NCBI RefSeq assembly: GCF_900090195.1 | Contig: NZ_LT607803.1 | Coordinates: 434,001 to 498,000, forward strand | DNA: 64,000 bases | From: Variovorax sp. HW608 | Lineage (GTDB): Bacteria > Pseudomonadota > Gammaproteobacteria > Burkholderiales > Burkholderiaceae_C | Reading direction: 5' to 3' | Made by a program: the position numbers and the translations under genes | The notes under the pieces: generated by a model | Seen by the model: only the letters and a program-made list of their open reading frames with translations | Database searches by the model: none | What the model was told of the DNA's origin: nothing | Part shown: positions 1 to 8,284 of the stretch, one piece after another | Position numbering within the stretch: the first letter of the stretch is position 1 | Layout of the letters: every line of letters starts with the position of its first letter

Positions 1-1
1 C

Positions 2-808
2 ACCGTGCTGTTTGGACTTCCCATGATGTATCGCGCCATGGTGGAAGCGCAGCGCGCCCGCGCGCGCAGTGTGGGTAGTCTGAGGCTTGCGGTCTATGCG
101 ATGGCGCCCATGCCCGACCATGAACTTCGCGCGGCTATCGACACCTTCGGTTGCGGTTTCTCACTCATGTTCGGGCAGACCGAAATGAGCCCGGTCGCCA
201 CTTTCTTCCGGCCGGAGCACCAGCTCAGTCATCCGGGCGCGGTGGGTACGCCGGCCACCAATGTGCAGGTCGGCATCATGGACGAGGCGGGGCAGCTCCT
301 GCCACAGGGCGAGGCGGGCGAGATCGTCTACCGAAGCCCGCAGGCACTCTCCGGCTACCTGCGCGACCAGGATGCGACCGACACGGTGTTCCGCCACGGC
401 TGGTTCCATTCGGGTGACGCTGGCTACTTCGACGCCGATGGCGTGCTCTGGTTCAGAGACCGTTTCAAGGACGTGATCAAGAGCGGGGGAGAGAACATCG
501 CCTCGATCGAGGTTGAGAAGGCCTTGTATGCGTGCGATCCGGATATCGCGGAGGTGGTGGTGGTCGGATTGCCCCACGAGCGCTGGACGGAAGCCGTGAC
601 CGCGGTCGTGCTACCACGTCCAGGCAAGAGCATCGACGAAGCTGCGTTGATGGAGCGGCTGCGCGAACACTTGAGTCCTTTCAAATGCCCGAAGTCTTTC
701 ATCATGGTGGACGCCATGCCCAAGACGGCCACCGGGAAGATCCAGAAGGCGGTGCTGAGAAGGACCTACGCCAATCACTATGCATCCGAGGCGCCGTCCT
801 CGTCCTAG
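2..808 (+). CDS. Acyl-CoA synthetase (AMP-binding), 5' end outside window
   Basis: C-terminal part of an ANL-superfamily ligase that activates a carboxylic acid to its acyl-CoA through an acyl-adenylate. The reading frame is open to the left edge, so about half of the usual 500-550 residues is missing. Visible signatures are the FGQTEMS motif of the adenylate site, the GWFHSGD motif, the RFKDVIKSGGENI hinge, and the C-terminal PKTATGKIQK motif with the catalytic lysine. It is followed after 65 bp by a BKACE gene and then by another ligase of the same kind, which suggests a carboxylic-acid degradation operon. The substrate cannot be read from the sequence. Confidence 0.9.
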   Translation, partial: TVLFGLPMMYRAMVEAQRARARSVGSLRLAVYAMAPMPDHELRAAIDTFGCGFSLMFGQTEMSPVATFFRPEHQLSHPGAVGTPATNVQVGIMDEAGQLLPQGEAGEIVYRSPQALSGYLRDQDATDTVFRHGWFHSGDAGYFDADGVLWFRDRFKDVIKSGGENIASIEVEKALYACDPDIAEVVVVGLPHERWTEAVTAVVLPRPGKSIDEAALMERLREHLSPFKCPKSFIMVDAMPKTATGKIQKAVLRRTYANHYASEAPSSS

Positions 809-873
809 ACCGGCACGGGAGTCGCCGGACGCAAGGAGCTCCTCGCGTCCCAGAGTATCCAACGAGGAATCAC

Positions 874-1803
874 ATGTCTTCCCAAAAAGTCATCATTACG
901 TGCGCGGTCACGGGTTCGATCCACACGCCGTCGATGTCGCCCTATCTGCCGGTGACGGCTGAAGAGATCGCGCAGGCAGCCATCGGCGCCGCAGAGGCGG
1001 GAGCGGCCATCGTGCACTTGCATGCTCGCAACCCCCAGGACGGTCGGCCCGACCAATCGCCCGAGGCCTTCGAGCCGTTCCTGCGTGAAATCAAGCGGCG
1101 TAGTGACGTGGTCGTGAATCTGACCACCGGCGGGTCTCCGTTCATGAGCGTGCAGGAGCGGGTGCTTCCGGCCGCCGTATGGAAGCCCGAGGTGGCCAGC
1201 CTGAACATGGGGTCCATGAACTTCGGCTTGTTCCCCATGCTCAAGCGCTTCCAGACTTTCAAGCATGACTGGGAGCCTCAGATGCTGGAGAACTCGCGCG
1301 ACCTGGTATTTCGCAATTCCTATAAGGATATCGAGTATGCATTGCGTACCCTCAACGAGACCGGTGCGCGCTACGAGTTCGAGTGCTACGACACCAGCCA
1401 TCTCTACAACCTGCATTACTTCTGGAAGGAAGGGCTGGTGAAGGCTCCGCTGTTCATTCAGACCGTGTTCGGTCTGTTGGGTGGAATCGGAGCCCACCCA
1501 GAGGACGTGGCGCACATGAAGCGCACGGCCGACCGGCTGTTCGGCGACAACTACCGCTGGTCCATCCTTGGCGCGGGGCGCAGCCAGATGCCGCTTGTGG
1601 CGACGGCGGCTGCGCAGGGCGGCCACGTGCGGGTGGGCTTGGAGGACTCGCTGTGGGGCGGCAAGGGTCGTCTGGCCGAATCGAACGCGCAGCAGGTGCG
1701 TCAGGCGCGCGCGATTGTCGAAGGGCTGGGGCTCGAGGTAGCAACGCCGGACGAGGCACGCGAGATCCTCCAACTGAAGGGGCGCGCCAAGGTCGCGTTC
1801 TGA
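874..1803 (+). CDS. Beta-keto acid cleavage enzyme (BKACE, DUF849 family)
   Basis: 309-residue protein of the BKACE family. These zinc enzymes condense a beta-keto acid with acetyl-CoA and release acetoacetate plus a new acyl-CoA. The zinc motif HLHARNP lies at residues 48-54, followed by VNLTTGG, the ECYDTSHLYN stretch, FGLLGGIGAHPED and the C-terminal GLEDSLW motif. The ATG at 874 is chosen because GAGGA lies 9 bp upstream and the length is normal; the open frame extends further upstream only by overlapping the ligase. Lying between two acyl-CoA synthetases, it probably handles a beta-keto acid intermediate. The substrate class is unknown. Confidence 0.9.
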   Translation: MSSQKVIITCAVTGSIHTPSMSPYLPVTAEEIAQAAIGAAEAGAAIVHLHARNPQDGRPDQSPEAFEPFLREIKRRSDVVVNLTTGGSPFMSVQERVLPAAVWKPEVASLNMGSMNFGLFPMLKRFQTFKHDWEPQMLENSRDLVFRNSYKDIEYALRTLNETGARYEFECYDTSHLYNLHYFWKEGLVKAPLFIQTVFGLLGGIGAHPEDVAHMKRTADRLFGDNYRWSILGAGRSQMPLVATAAAQGGHVRVGLEDSLWGGKGRLAESNAQQVRQARAIVEGLGLEVATPDEAREILQLKGRAKVAF

Positions 1804-1843
1804 ACGAAATCAAGAGTCCCGATCGAGGAATGGAGATAGCGGT

Positions 1844-3541
1844 ATGGACATGATGTTCGACACCGAGCGCCTGTACGGGCGCAGAGCTGAGCGGCGCTGG
1901 GACAGGGTCTGCGTAGGCGACATCACCGAGCGCATGACCTGGAGCCGGCCCGACGAAGTGGCTTTCATCGGGTGGGAGGGTGCCTATTCGGCTCCCCAGT
2001 TCGCCAGCTTGACATGGCGGCAGGCGGACCAGCTCGCAAACCGTGTGGCCAACATGCTTCGCGAGCACGGACTGCAGCGTGGCGACCGGCTCATGATGGC
2101 CTGCGAGAACTCGGTCGAGGCCTACGTCACCAAGCTCGGGGCCGCGAAAATCGGCGTTGTACCGGCTGCACTGAACCCTGCCTTTGCGGTGGACGTGGTG
2201 CGCTACCTGGTCGAGCGTTTGAAGCCGTCGTTCGTGATCGCGGACGCGAGCACGCGCCCTGAGGTGGTGCGCGCGCTCAGCGATGGCGGGGCGCCGGTCA
2301 ACGTGACGATCTGCATCGAGGGAGAAGTGATACCGGGGAGCGCCGACTTTGCTGAGGAGGTCGAGCGACACAGCGGCGAGGAGCCCGTTGCGACGGTGCA
2401 CGGTGATGACATCTGGGAGCTGTTGTTCACCTCTGGAACCACCTCGATGCCCAAGGCCGTGATGCTCTCGCATACCTATGCGTATCTCGCCTCGCACGGG
2501 ATGGCATTGACCTTTACCCGGGGCGTGGAGATCGAATCCCGGGTTTGCCTAGTCTCATTCTTGCCCATCATCTACCACATTGGCGACCAGATCTTGTCGA
2601 TGCCAGCCTTGGTAGCGGGCGGGAAACTGGTCATCGGGCGCAGGGCGAACGCAAAGGCGGTCGCCGATGCAGTCGTGAAGCATGGGGCGACTGCTGTCTG
2701 GGGCGGCGCGCCGCAGTCAATCAAGCAGATCAGCTACGCGTTGGAAGCGCTGGCCCCTCGGGATAAGACGCTGTCAGTGATGGTCTACGGCTGGGGGGCG
2801 GTGGAGCCCGAAGTCCTGCGTCGTCTGGAAGCTTGGAGTCGGCCTGGCTTTCAACTCGCAGGAATCTTCGGGCAGACGGAAGCTATTGCCTGCCATCGCT
2901 TCTGGCCATCGAGCCAGCGGGAACTGTTCGAAGCTGCCGGGAGTGCCAGGAACTATGTAGGAGTACCGAGCCCGTTGCTGGCATCGACGATCATCGGCGA
3001 TGCAGGGAGCGACTTGTTGTCCGCTGGACGGTCGAATGAAGCCGGCGAAGCCGTGTATCGCTCGCCAGTGATGATGGCGGGCTACTACAGAGACCAGGAC
3101 GCCACAGCACGTGCGTTTGAAGGAGGCTGGTTCCATTCGGGAGACAGTTGCCTGGCAACGGAAGACGGTACGCGGGTCATGATCGACCGCTACAAGGACA
3201 TCATTAAGTCCGGCGGGGAGAATGTGTCCAGCATGCGCGTCGAAGCGCGCCTGCATGCGCATCCCGGCGTGCTCAAGGCGGCCGTCGTGGGGTTGGCGCA
3301 CGTGCACTGGGATGAGGCGGTGACGGCATTCGTGGTGAGAGCGAAGCCCGAGGTCGAAGAGCATGAACTGCTCGACTGGGCGCGCGCCGGATTGGCTGGA
3401 TTTGAGACGCCCAAGAAGATCGTTTTTGTGGATGCGTTGCCTGAGACTGTAGGCGGCAAGGTCATGAAGCATCGGCTGCGTGCCGCCTGGGCGAGCCTTT
3501 ACCGAGATGCCGGCTCGGCGACCGGCGCGCCAGCCCTCTGA
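1844..3541 (+). CDS. Acyl-CoA synthetase (AMP-binding)
   Basis: Full-length 565-residue ANL-family ligase, related to the truncated ligase at the window edge. The ATP-binding loop reads FTSGTTSMPKAVMLSH near residue 200. Further on are the FGQTEAI adenylate motif, GGWFHSGD, the DRYKDIIKSGGENV hinge and the C-terminal GGKVMK motif carrying the adenylation lysine. Start codons at 1844 and 1853 are both possible; GGAG about 10 bp before 1844 favours the first. It lies 40 bp after the BKACE gene and is followed by hydratase and lyase genes, so it probably loads the substrate or product of that pathway onto CoA. Confidence 0.9.
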   Translation: MDMMFDTERLYGRRAERRWDRVCVGDITERMTWSRPDEVAFIGWEGAYSAPQFASLTWRQADQLANRVANMLREHGLQRGDRLMMACENSVEAYVTKLGAAKIGVVPAALNPAFAVDVVRYLVERLKPSFVIADASTRPEVVRALSDGGAPVNVTICIEGEVIPGSADFAEEVERHSGEEPVATVHGDDIWELLFTSGTTSMPKAVMLSHTYAYLASHGMALTFTRGVEIESRVCLVSFLPIIYHIGDQILSMPALVAGGKLVIGRRANAKAVADAVVKHGATAVWGGAPQSIKQISYALEALAPRDKTLSVMVYGWGAVEPEVLRRLEAWSRPGFQLAGIFGQTEAIACHRFWPSSQRELFEAAGSARNYVGVPSPLLASTIIGDAGSDLLSAGRSNEAGEAVYRSPVMMAGYYRDQDATARAFEGGWFHSGDSCLATEDGTRVMIDRYKDIIKSGGENVSSMRVEARLHAHPGVLKAAVVGLAHVHWDEAVTAFVVRAKPEVEEHELLDWARAGLAGFETPKKIVFVDALPETVGGKVMKHRLRAAWASLYRDAGSATGAPAL

Positions 3542-3605
3542 GGGGGCGGCATGAACCGCTAGATCACTGGCGATGCATCCGAACACAAATCAGAAGGAGA
3601 TTGAT

Positions 3606-4058
3606 ATGGCAGGACTTTGGTACGAAGAGTTTGCGGTGGGGCGCGTGTTTGAACACGAGATTCGCCGCACTGTGACCGAGGCCGACAACATGTGGTTTTG
3701 CAACGCTACGTACAACCCGGCGGCAATCCACATTGACGCGGAATATTGCAAGGACACGGAGTTCGGCCGTCCGCTGGTCAACAGCATCTTTACCCTGGGA
3801 CTGGTAATTGGCCTATCTGTCCAGGAGACGACCCTGGGTACGACAGTGGCCAATCTGGGCATGACCGATGTGCGATTCCCTGCGCCAGTATTTGCCGGAG
3901 ATACGCTGCGCTCGGCAACAACGGTGGCTGATGTGCGCGACAGCAAGTCTCGGCCCAACGCTGGCATTGTCACTTTCGTGCACCAGGGCTTCAACCAGCG
4001 CGGGCAGGAGATCGCAACCTGCAAGCGTCAGGCGTTGATGCTGCGGAGGCCTAAATGA
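3606..4058 (+). CDS. MaoC-like (R)-specific enoyl-CoA hydratase/dehydratase
   Basis: 150-residue single hot-dog domain protein of the MaoC family, which hydrates enoyl-CoA or mesaconyl-CoA type substrates. The hydratase loop NPAAIHIDAEY with its Asp/His pair is near residues 35-45. The ATG at 3606 has AAGGAG 7 bp upstream; an in-frame ATG at 3573 lacks a site. Its stop overlaps the start of the CitE-like gene by 4 bp (ATGA), so the two are probably translationally coupled. A MaoC hydratase paired with a CitE lyase matches the mesaconyl-CoA to citramalyl-CoA step, but other beta-hydroxyacyl-CoA routes fit as well. Confidence 0.85.
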   Translation: MAGLWYEEFAVGRVFEHEIRRTVTEADNMWFCNATYNPAAIHIDAEYCKDTEFGRPLVNSIFTLGLVIGLSVQETTLGTTVANLGMTDVRFPAPVFAGDTLRSATTVADVRDSKSRPNAGIVTFVHQGFNQRGQEIATCKRQALMLRRPK

Positions 4059-4996
4059 GGTTGCGCTCCATGCTCTTCGTGCCGGCCGACAGTCCGCGCA
4101 AGCTTGCCAAGGCATGCGACAGCCGAGCCGATGCGTTGATCCTGGATCTGGAAGACTCTGTGGCACCGCCGAACAAGGCTGCCGCGCGTGAAGCGGCTGC
4201 GCAATTCTTGAAGGGGCGAGGGGCAGGCCTCGCCGTGCAGCGCTTTGTACGCATCAATCCCCTTGATTCCGAATTGTCTTTGAAGGATCTGGCCGCCGTG
4301 GTGGTGCCAGGGCTGGATGGAATCATGCTTCCCAAGATCGATGGGGCGCAGGATGTCCGGCGTCTGGCGTTGTACCTGGATGCGCTGGAGGTGCGTGCAG
4401 GCATCGAGCCAGGGCACATACGAATCGTGCCGGTGGCGACCGAAACTCCCCGTGCGATGTTGGGTATGGGGAGCTTCGAACCAGGCATCCCGCGGATGGT
4501 CGGCGTGACCTGGGGCGCGGAAGACCTGTCCGCAGCAGTGGGTGCGATCACCAACCGCGAAGCTGACGGTGCCTATTCGCCGCTGTATGTTTTCGCCAAC
4601 TCGCTGTGCCTATGCGCGGCGGCTGCGGCGGAGGTGGATGCAATCGATACGCTACACGCCGACTTCCGAGACCGGGAGGGTCTTGTTGCCGCCTGTGCGG
4701 TGGCACGTCGGCGAGGCTTCCGAGGCAAGATCGCCATCCACCCCGATCAGGTCGACATCATCAACGGCGCATTTACTCCATCCGCAGAGGAGACAGAGCA
4801 TGCACGACGTATCGTGCAAGCCTTCGACGCCGAGCCTGGCCTGGGGGCCTTGAGCATCGACGGAGTAATGGTGGATTTACCCCACCTGAAGCAGGCCAGG
4901 CGAACGCTGGGCCTACAGGGTCCGGGGGGGCATAGCGGGCAAGAACGGGGCACCGATCGCATTCGTATGCTTGACGCGGCGCGCGCGCTCAACTGA
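4055..4996 (+). CDS. CitE-like HpcH/HpaI aldolase (acyl-CoA lyase)
   Basis: 313-residue TIM-barrel lyase of the citrate lyase beta-subunit-like family; relatives split citramalyl-CoA or malyl-CoA type substrates. Visible family motifs are FVPADSP at the N-terminus, DLEDSV (metal and substrate loop), VRIN with the substrate arginine, ATETP with a metal-binding glutamate, GAEDLSA, and IHPDQV near the C-terminus. It overlaps the MaoC stop by 4 bp and the convergent amidotransferase gene by 8 bp at its 3' end. One of three CitE-family genes in the window; it is clearly diverged from the other two, so their substrates may differ. Confidence 0.88.
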   Translation: MRLRSMLFVPADSPRKLAKACDSRADALILDLEDSVAPPNKAAAREAAAQFLKGRGAGLAVQRFVRINPLDSELSLKDLAAVVVPGLDGIMLPKIDGAQDVRRLALYLDALEVRAGIEPGHIRIVPVATETPRAMLGMGSFEPGIPRMVGVTWGAEDLSAAVGAITNREADGAYSPLYVFANSLCLCAAAAAEVDAIDTLHADFRDREGLVAACAVARRRGFRGKIAIHPDQVDIINGAFTPSAEETEHARRIVQAFDAEPGLGALSIDGVMVDLPHLKQARRTLGLQGPGGHSGQERGTDRIRMLDAARALN

Positions 4997-5708
4997 GCAC
5001 CATTTCCGCGAAGCGCGTGAGCAGCCGGGATGCCTCGGGGGTTTCGTCCACCGCGGCGAGCATGGCATCGAGATCTTTGCCTTCCTGCTGCAAGGCTGCA
5101 GCTCGCCTGCGGATGCACGCGGCAGAGATGTCTGGCGTGAACTCGGGGTGGAACTGTGTCGATATTGCCCGAGGGCCATATCGCACAATTTGATGAGGGT
5201 CGTGATCGGAGACAGCCAGCGCACGCGCGCCGGGTGGAAGCTCAATGACCGACTGCTGATGGGTTAGGTGCGCCTTGAAGTGTGCGGGCCAGAATTTGAG
5301 CAACGGGTCGTCCTGCGCAGTGGGCAATAGCTGTATCGTCTTACATCCAAGTTCGCGTCCGCCAGGGTGATAGTCCACATGACCACCGAGGGCGTAGGAG
5401 ATGAGTTGGTGTCCATAACAGACACCCAGCAGCGGTGAGTCGATCGCCATGGCGTCCCTGATCCACTGTGCTGCGCGTTCGCTCCAGGGGAGCCGGTCGG
5501 TCACCATGGCCCAAGAGCCCGTGATGATGGCGAGACGCGTTGCATCGGGCTCCGGTAGAGGATCTCCATCGAAAACGCGCACTACCTGCACCGAGTCGAT
5601 CGACGTTCCGAGTGCGTGGCAGAACCAAGCTGGCAGATCACCGAAAGGCATGCGAATTTCGTCCGGTGGCGTACCTGCCTGGATGATGAGCAGTGGGGGC
5701 AAGGGCAA
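4989..5708 (-). CDS. Class I glutamine amidotransferase (GMP synthase-like)
   Basis: 239-residue stand-alone class I glutaminase domain. The nucleophile elbow is GVCYGHQ with Cys97, and the His187/Glu189 pair lies in QFHPEF, so the triad is complete. Similar proteins are often annotated as gamma-glutamyl hydrolases or GMP-synthase-like amidotransferases; the acceptor is unknown. I place the start at the TTG at 5708, with GGGA 8 bp upstream, because family members begin with a segment like PLLIIQAGTPP; the open frame extends to 5930 but that part overlaps the divergent lysR. Convergent with the CitE-like gene, 8-bp overlap. The start is uncertain. Confidence 0.8.
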   Translation of the reverse strand: MPLPPLLIIQAGTPPDEIRMPFGDLPAWFCHALGTSIDSVQVVRVFDGDPLPEPDATRLAIITGSWAMVTDRLPWSERAAQWIRDAMAIDSPLLGVCYGHQLISYALGGHVDYHPGGRELGCKTIQLLPTAQDDPLLKFWPAHFKAHLTHQQSVIELPPGARALAVSDHDPHQIVRYGPRAISTQFHPEFTPDISAACIRRRAAALQQEGKDLDAMLAAVDETPEASRLLTRFAEMVLS

Positions 5709-5836
5709 GATCGATCCCAAGATAGCGACAGGTGGGTAAAAAGGCACCCACAATGAACAGCGCCGCGGAGCGCGGCGAAGCAATGAAGTGTAGTCAGGTC
5801 GATACGCCTGAACAAATGAATTTCGAAGATGGATAA

Positions 5837-5851
5837 TTCTCAAAATGAGAA
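5837..5851. promoter_or_regulatory. Palindrome TTCTCA-AAA-TGAGAA over lysR start
   Basis: Perfect inverted repeat of 6+3+6 bases covering the ATG of the LysR gene. The same 15-mer recurs at 6812-6826 upstream of the racemase-like gene, so it is a good candidate operator for this LysR protein, with autoregulation by blocking its own start. Confidence 0.6.
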
Positions 5852-6720
5852 ACCTTGACCTCGATTCCCTGCAGATATTCAAGGCGGTGGTCGACTCCGG
5901 CGGCGTCACCAAGGCCGCGGCGCAACTCAATCGAGTTCAGTCCAACATCACCACCAGGGTGCGAAACTTGGAAGATCGCTTAGGGGTTAAGCTTCTCGAG
6001 CGGCAGGGGGCCAAGATGGCCGTGACAGCCGAAGGCCGGCTGCTGCTTGGCTATGCAGAGAGGCTGTTGAGACTCGCCTGCGAAGCGGAATCCAGCATGC
6101 GCAGCAAGACACCGCGCGGTACGTTGCGCATCGGGGCACTGGAAAGCACTGCTGCGGCACGTCTTCCTCCGCTGCTTTCGAATTTCCATGAGCGCTACCC
6201 GGACGTGCAGATCGAGCTCATCACCGGTACCTCCAGCTCCCTGATCAGCCGTGTGCAGCGCTTTGATGTGGAAGCAGCCTTCGTTTCTGAACCCTTTCAT
6301 GCTGCCGATCTGGATACGCAGGTGGCTTTCCCGGAAGAGCTGATGCTCATCGCGCCCAGGGGAGCCGGGAGCATTCAGGTCCCCGAGCAGTTGCAGGGCT
6401 GCACCGTGGTCGCGTTTTCGACCGGGTGTTCTTACCGCCGAATCCTTGAAGACTGGCTGGCCGCCTCAGGTATCGTGCCCAGCCGGGTGTTGGAACTTGC
6501 GTCCTACCATGCCATCGTTGCGTGCGTGGCAGCAGGATCGGGGATTGCCATCATGCCGCGTACGGTCTTGCAAGCTGTGCGTGCAGAAAGCCTGGTGCAG
6601 GCGCTGCCGCTGCCAGCAAGGCTGGCCAGGGTGCGTACGCACCTTGTGTGGCGGCGGGGCCATCAGTCAGTGACGGTGGACGCCCTGCGTAAGGAGCTGC
6701 GAACCAAGCAAACCCGGTGA
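5845..6720 (+). CDS. LysR-family transcriptional regulator
   Basis: 291-residue LTTR. The N-terminal winged helix (DSLQIFKAVVDSGGVTKAAA, then LNRVQSNITTRVRNLEDRLG) is followed by the linker helix and a periplasmic-binding-like effector domain from about residue 90 (GTLRIGALEST). It resembles the GltC/PtrR-like group. It lies between the divergent amidotransferase gene and the racemase-like gene, and an identical palindrome sits at its start and about 110 bp before the racemase ATG. This suggests it controls itself and the racemase-like gene; the ligand is unknown. Confidence 0.9.
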   Translation: MRNLDLDSLQIFKAVVDSGGVTKAAAQLNRVQSNITTRVRNLEDRLGVKLLERQGAKMAVTAEGRLLLGYAERLLRLACEAESSMRSKTPRGTLRIGALESTAAARLPPLLSNFHERYPDVQIELITGTSSSLISRVQRFDVEAAFVSEPFHAADLDTQVAFPEELMLIAPRGAGSIQVPEQLQGCTVVAFSTGCSYRRILEDWLAASGIVPSRVLELASYHAIVACVAAGSGIAIMPRTVLQAVRAESLVQALPLPARLARVRTHLVWRRGHQSVTVDALRKELRTKQTR

Positions 6721-6811
6721 ACCGCGCGCTCCAAGCCCCCGCTGCGTCCCCTCGGCTTCGATGCATGCGGCCTTGAGATGCCCGACCTGCCCTTTGGTCT
6801 GAAGCCATCTC

Positions 6812-6826
6812 TTCTCAAAATGAGAA
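6812..6826. promoter_or_regulatory. Second copy of palindrome TTCTCA-AAA-TGAGAA
   Basis: Identical in all 15 bases to the site at 5837-5851. It lies 110 bp upstream of the racemase-like ATG and is followed by two further AGAATTC-type half sequences at about 6824 and 6839. Likely LysR binding region controlling the downstream gene. Confidence 0.6.
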
Positions 6827-6936
6827 TTCCGTATCTCCAGAATTCATTATCTGTGATGAGGAAAAGATCCTACACTGGGTCTTCAGAAAGCGCTCGCCCT
6901 TAGAGCTAGATCCACAGAAAGCAGGAACTCCGCCCC

Positions 6937-7629
6937 ATGACCAAGATCGGCTTGATTGGAGGAATCGGCCCCGAATCCACCATCGCCTACTACCGCCAGA
7001 TCGTGAATGGCGTGCAAAGTGAGTTGGGGCCGAAGGTTTTCCCGAGGTTGTCGATCGAGACACTGAATCCCTTCCAGGTCTTCTCCTTCTGCAAGGAAGA
7101 GCGGTATGAAGATCTCGCGGCCTACGTTCTTGAGGCGATCGACAACCTGGCGTCCAGCGGGGCCAAATTTGCGGCGCTTACCGGCAACACGCCGAACATT
7201 GTCTATGACAAGCTGCAAGCGAGGTCACGCATTCCACTGATCAGCGCAATCTCCGCGACAGTTGAGGCGGCTCAAGCGCGCGGTGTGACGAAGGTCGGAC
7301 TTTTGGGTACCGTTTTCACCATGACGAACAGCTTCTTCAAACGTCCATTCGAAGATGCAGGAATTGAAGTCGTGGTCCCTGAAGCGGAACAGATCGCATA
7401 CATCCAGACAAAGATCGAAACTGAACTGGAGCACGGCATCGTCAAGGACGAGACCCGGAGCCGCTTCATCGAGATCATCGAGCAGATGAAGGCGAAAGGT
7501 GGGATCCAACAGATCATCCTCGGATGCACGGAGCTTCCATTGCTCCTGGATGATGGCGCAAGCCCCGTGCCTTGCTTGGACACGATGCAGATTCACGTCG
7601 CTGCCTTGGTCAAGACGATTGCTGATTGA
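6937..7629 (+). CDS. Aspartate/glutamate racemase-family protein, first catalytic residue replaced
   Basis: 230-residue protein of the Asp/Glu/hydantoin racemase superfamily, starting with the phosphate-loop-like IGLIGGIGPEST. The C-terminal catalytic Cys197 is kept in LGCTELP. The partner position in the N-terminal half, usually Cys in a CNT motif or Thr in the E. coli YgeA type, is Gly83 (LTGNTPN). A two-base racemase therefore seems impaired; it may be a one-base enzyme, a very slow racemase, or have another activity such as a lyase or isomerase. It stands alone after its LysR regulator, and GGAAC is the only weak ribosome site before the ATG. Confidence 0.8.
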   Translation: MTKIGLIGGIGPESTIAYYRQIVNGVQSELGPKVFPRLSIETLNPFQVFSFCKEERYEDLAAYVLEAIDNLASSGAKFAALTGNTPNIVYDKLQARSRIPLISAISATVEAAQARGVTKVGLLGTVFTMTNSFFKRPFEDAGIEVVVPEAEQIAYIQTKIETELEHGIVKDETRSRFIEIIEQMKAKGGIQQIILGCTELPLLLDDGASPVPCLDTMQIHVAALVKTIAD

Positions 7630-8036
7630 GCGTCCGATGCAACTGCTGACCCTGTCGGGCGTGGTGCCAATACTCGACAAGTCGGTGGCGTGATGGAACG
7701 GCATTCGAGAAGGGAGATGCCGCTGCTTCGTGCGCTCGCAAGTCAGGCCGCTCTGCAAACGACGTTTTGGACTGGATCCCTCGACTGGGCCAGACGCGGT
7801 CCTTCTCCCACCGTTGCTGGCTGCAGTGGCGCCAGCCGCGCGTAGAAGACCACGTCGAGCCGGCACAAACGCCCTACAGCGAGCAGCGTCGCGCGCATAC
7901 TGTTTGGCATCAGCGAAACGGCCTCAGGCTGTTACAGCACCGCTTCGAACGTGGGAAGCAATCTGGTAGATGCGGGGAGCCAGAACGCCTTGGGCAGGCG
8001 TCAAGCACACCGCAATCTCGCGCGGCTGGATGGCGG
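7630..8036. other. Non-coding or decayed stretch
   Basis: No convincing gene. An open frame on the plus strand from 7767 reads like protein for about 60 codons, but I cannot assign it to a family. The last 15 bases (8026-8040) repeat a 15-mer at 61142-61156, next to the rearranged copy described below. Confidence 0.4.
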
Positions 8037-8284
8037 CCGTCGAGCGTGCTGCCCGCCACATCCGGAGAGATGTCCGGGCTGAGTTCGGCCCCTGCGCAGA
8101 AGTAGCGGCCCGTGGCGCTGATCAGCAGCACGCGCATGGCGCGCTGCGCGGCGAACGCGGCCACCGCGCCCTCCAGTGCCTCAAGCACTTCGTCGCTGAT
8201 CGCGTTGAGCTTTTGGGGCCGATCGGGCGTGATCTCCGTCAGCGGCGCGTGGCCTTCGATTCGAAGGATTCCTGTCATGCTCAT
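8037..8284 (-). pseudogene. Enoyl-CoA hydratase 5' fragment (copy of 60.2-61.0 kb gene)
   Basis: The first 83 or so codons of an enoyl-CoA hydratase. Including the oxyanion-hole region GRYFCAGAELS, it is nearly identical to the intact gene at 60168-60962: about a dozen mismatches over 290 bases by eye, including the flank. The similarity stops abruptly at 8037, after which the frame runs into unrelated sequence. It cannot encode an active hydratase because the second half is missing. Confidence 0.85.

Noticed and set aside
532..873. Long upstream extension of the BKACE reading frame
   Set aside because: It overlaps the synthetase coding region in another frame, shows no homology, and a proper start with a ribosome site lies at 874.
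805..1773. Minus-strand frame of 322 codons opposite the BKACE gene
   Set aside because: Shadow of a GC-rich gene; rich in His and Arg, without a recognisable domain.
7767..8105. Plus-strand frame overlapping the enoyl-CoA hydratase remnant
   Set aside because: The second half is antisense to the remnant and the first half matches no family I can name; left unannotated.
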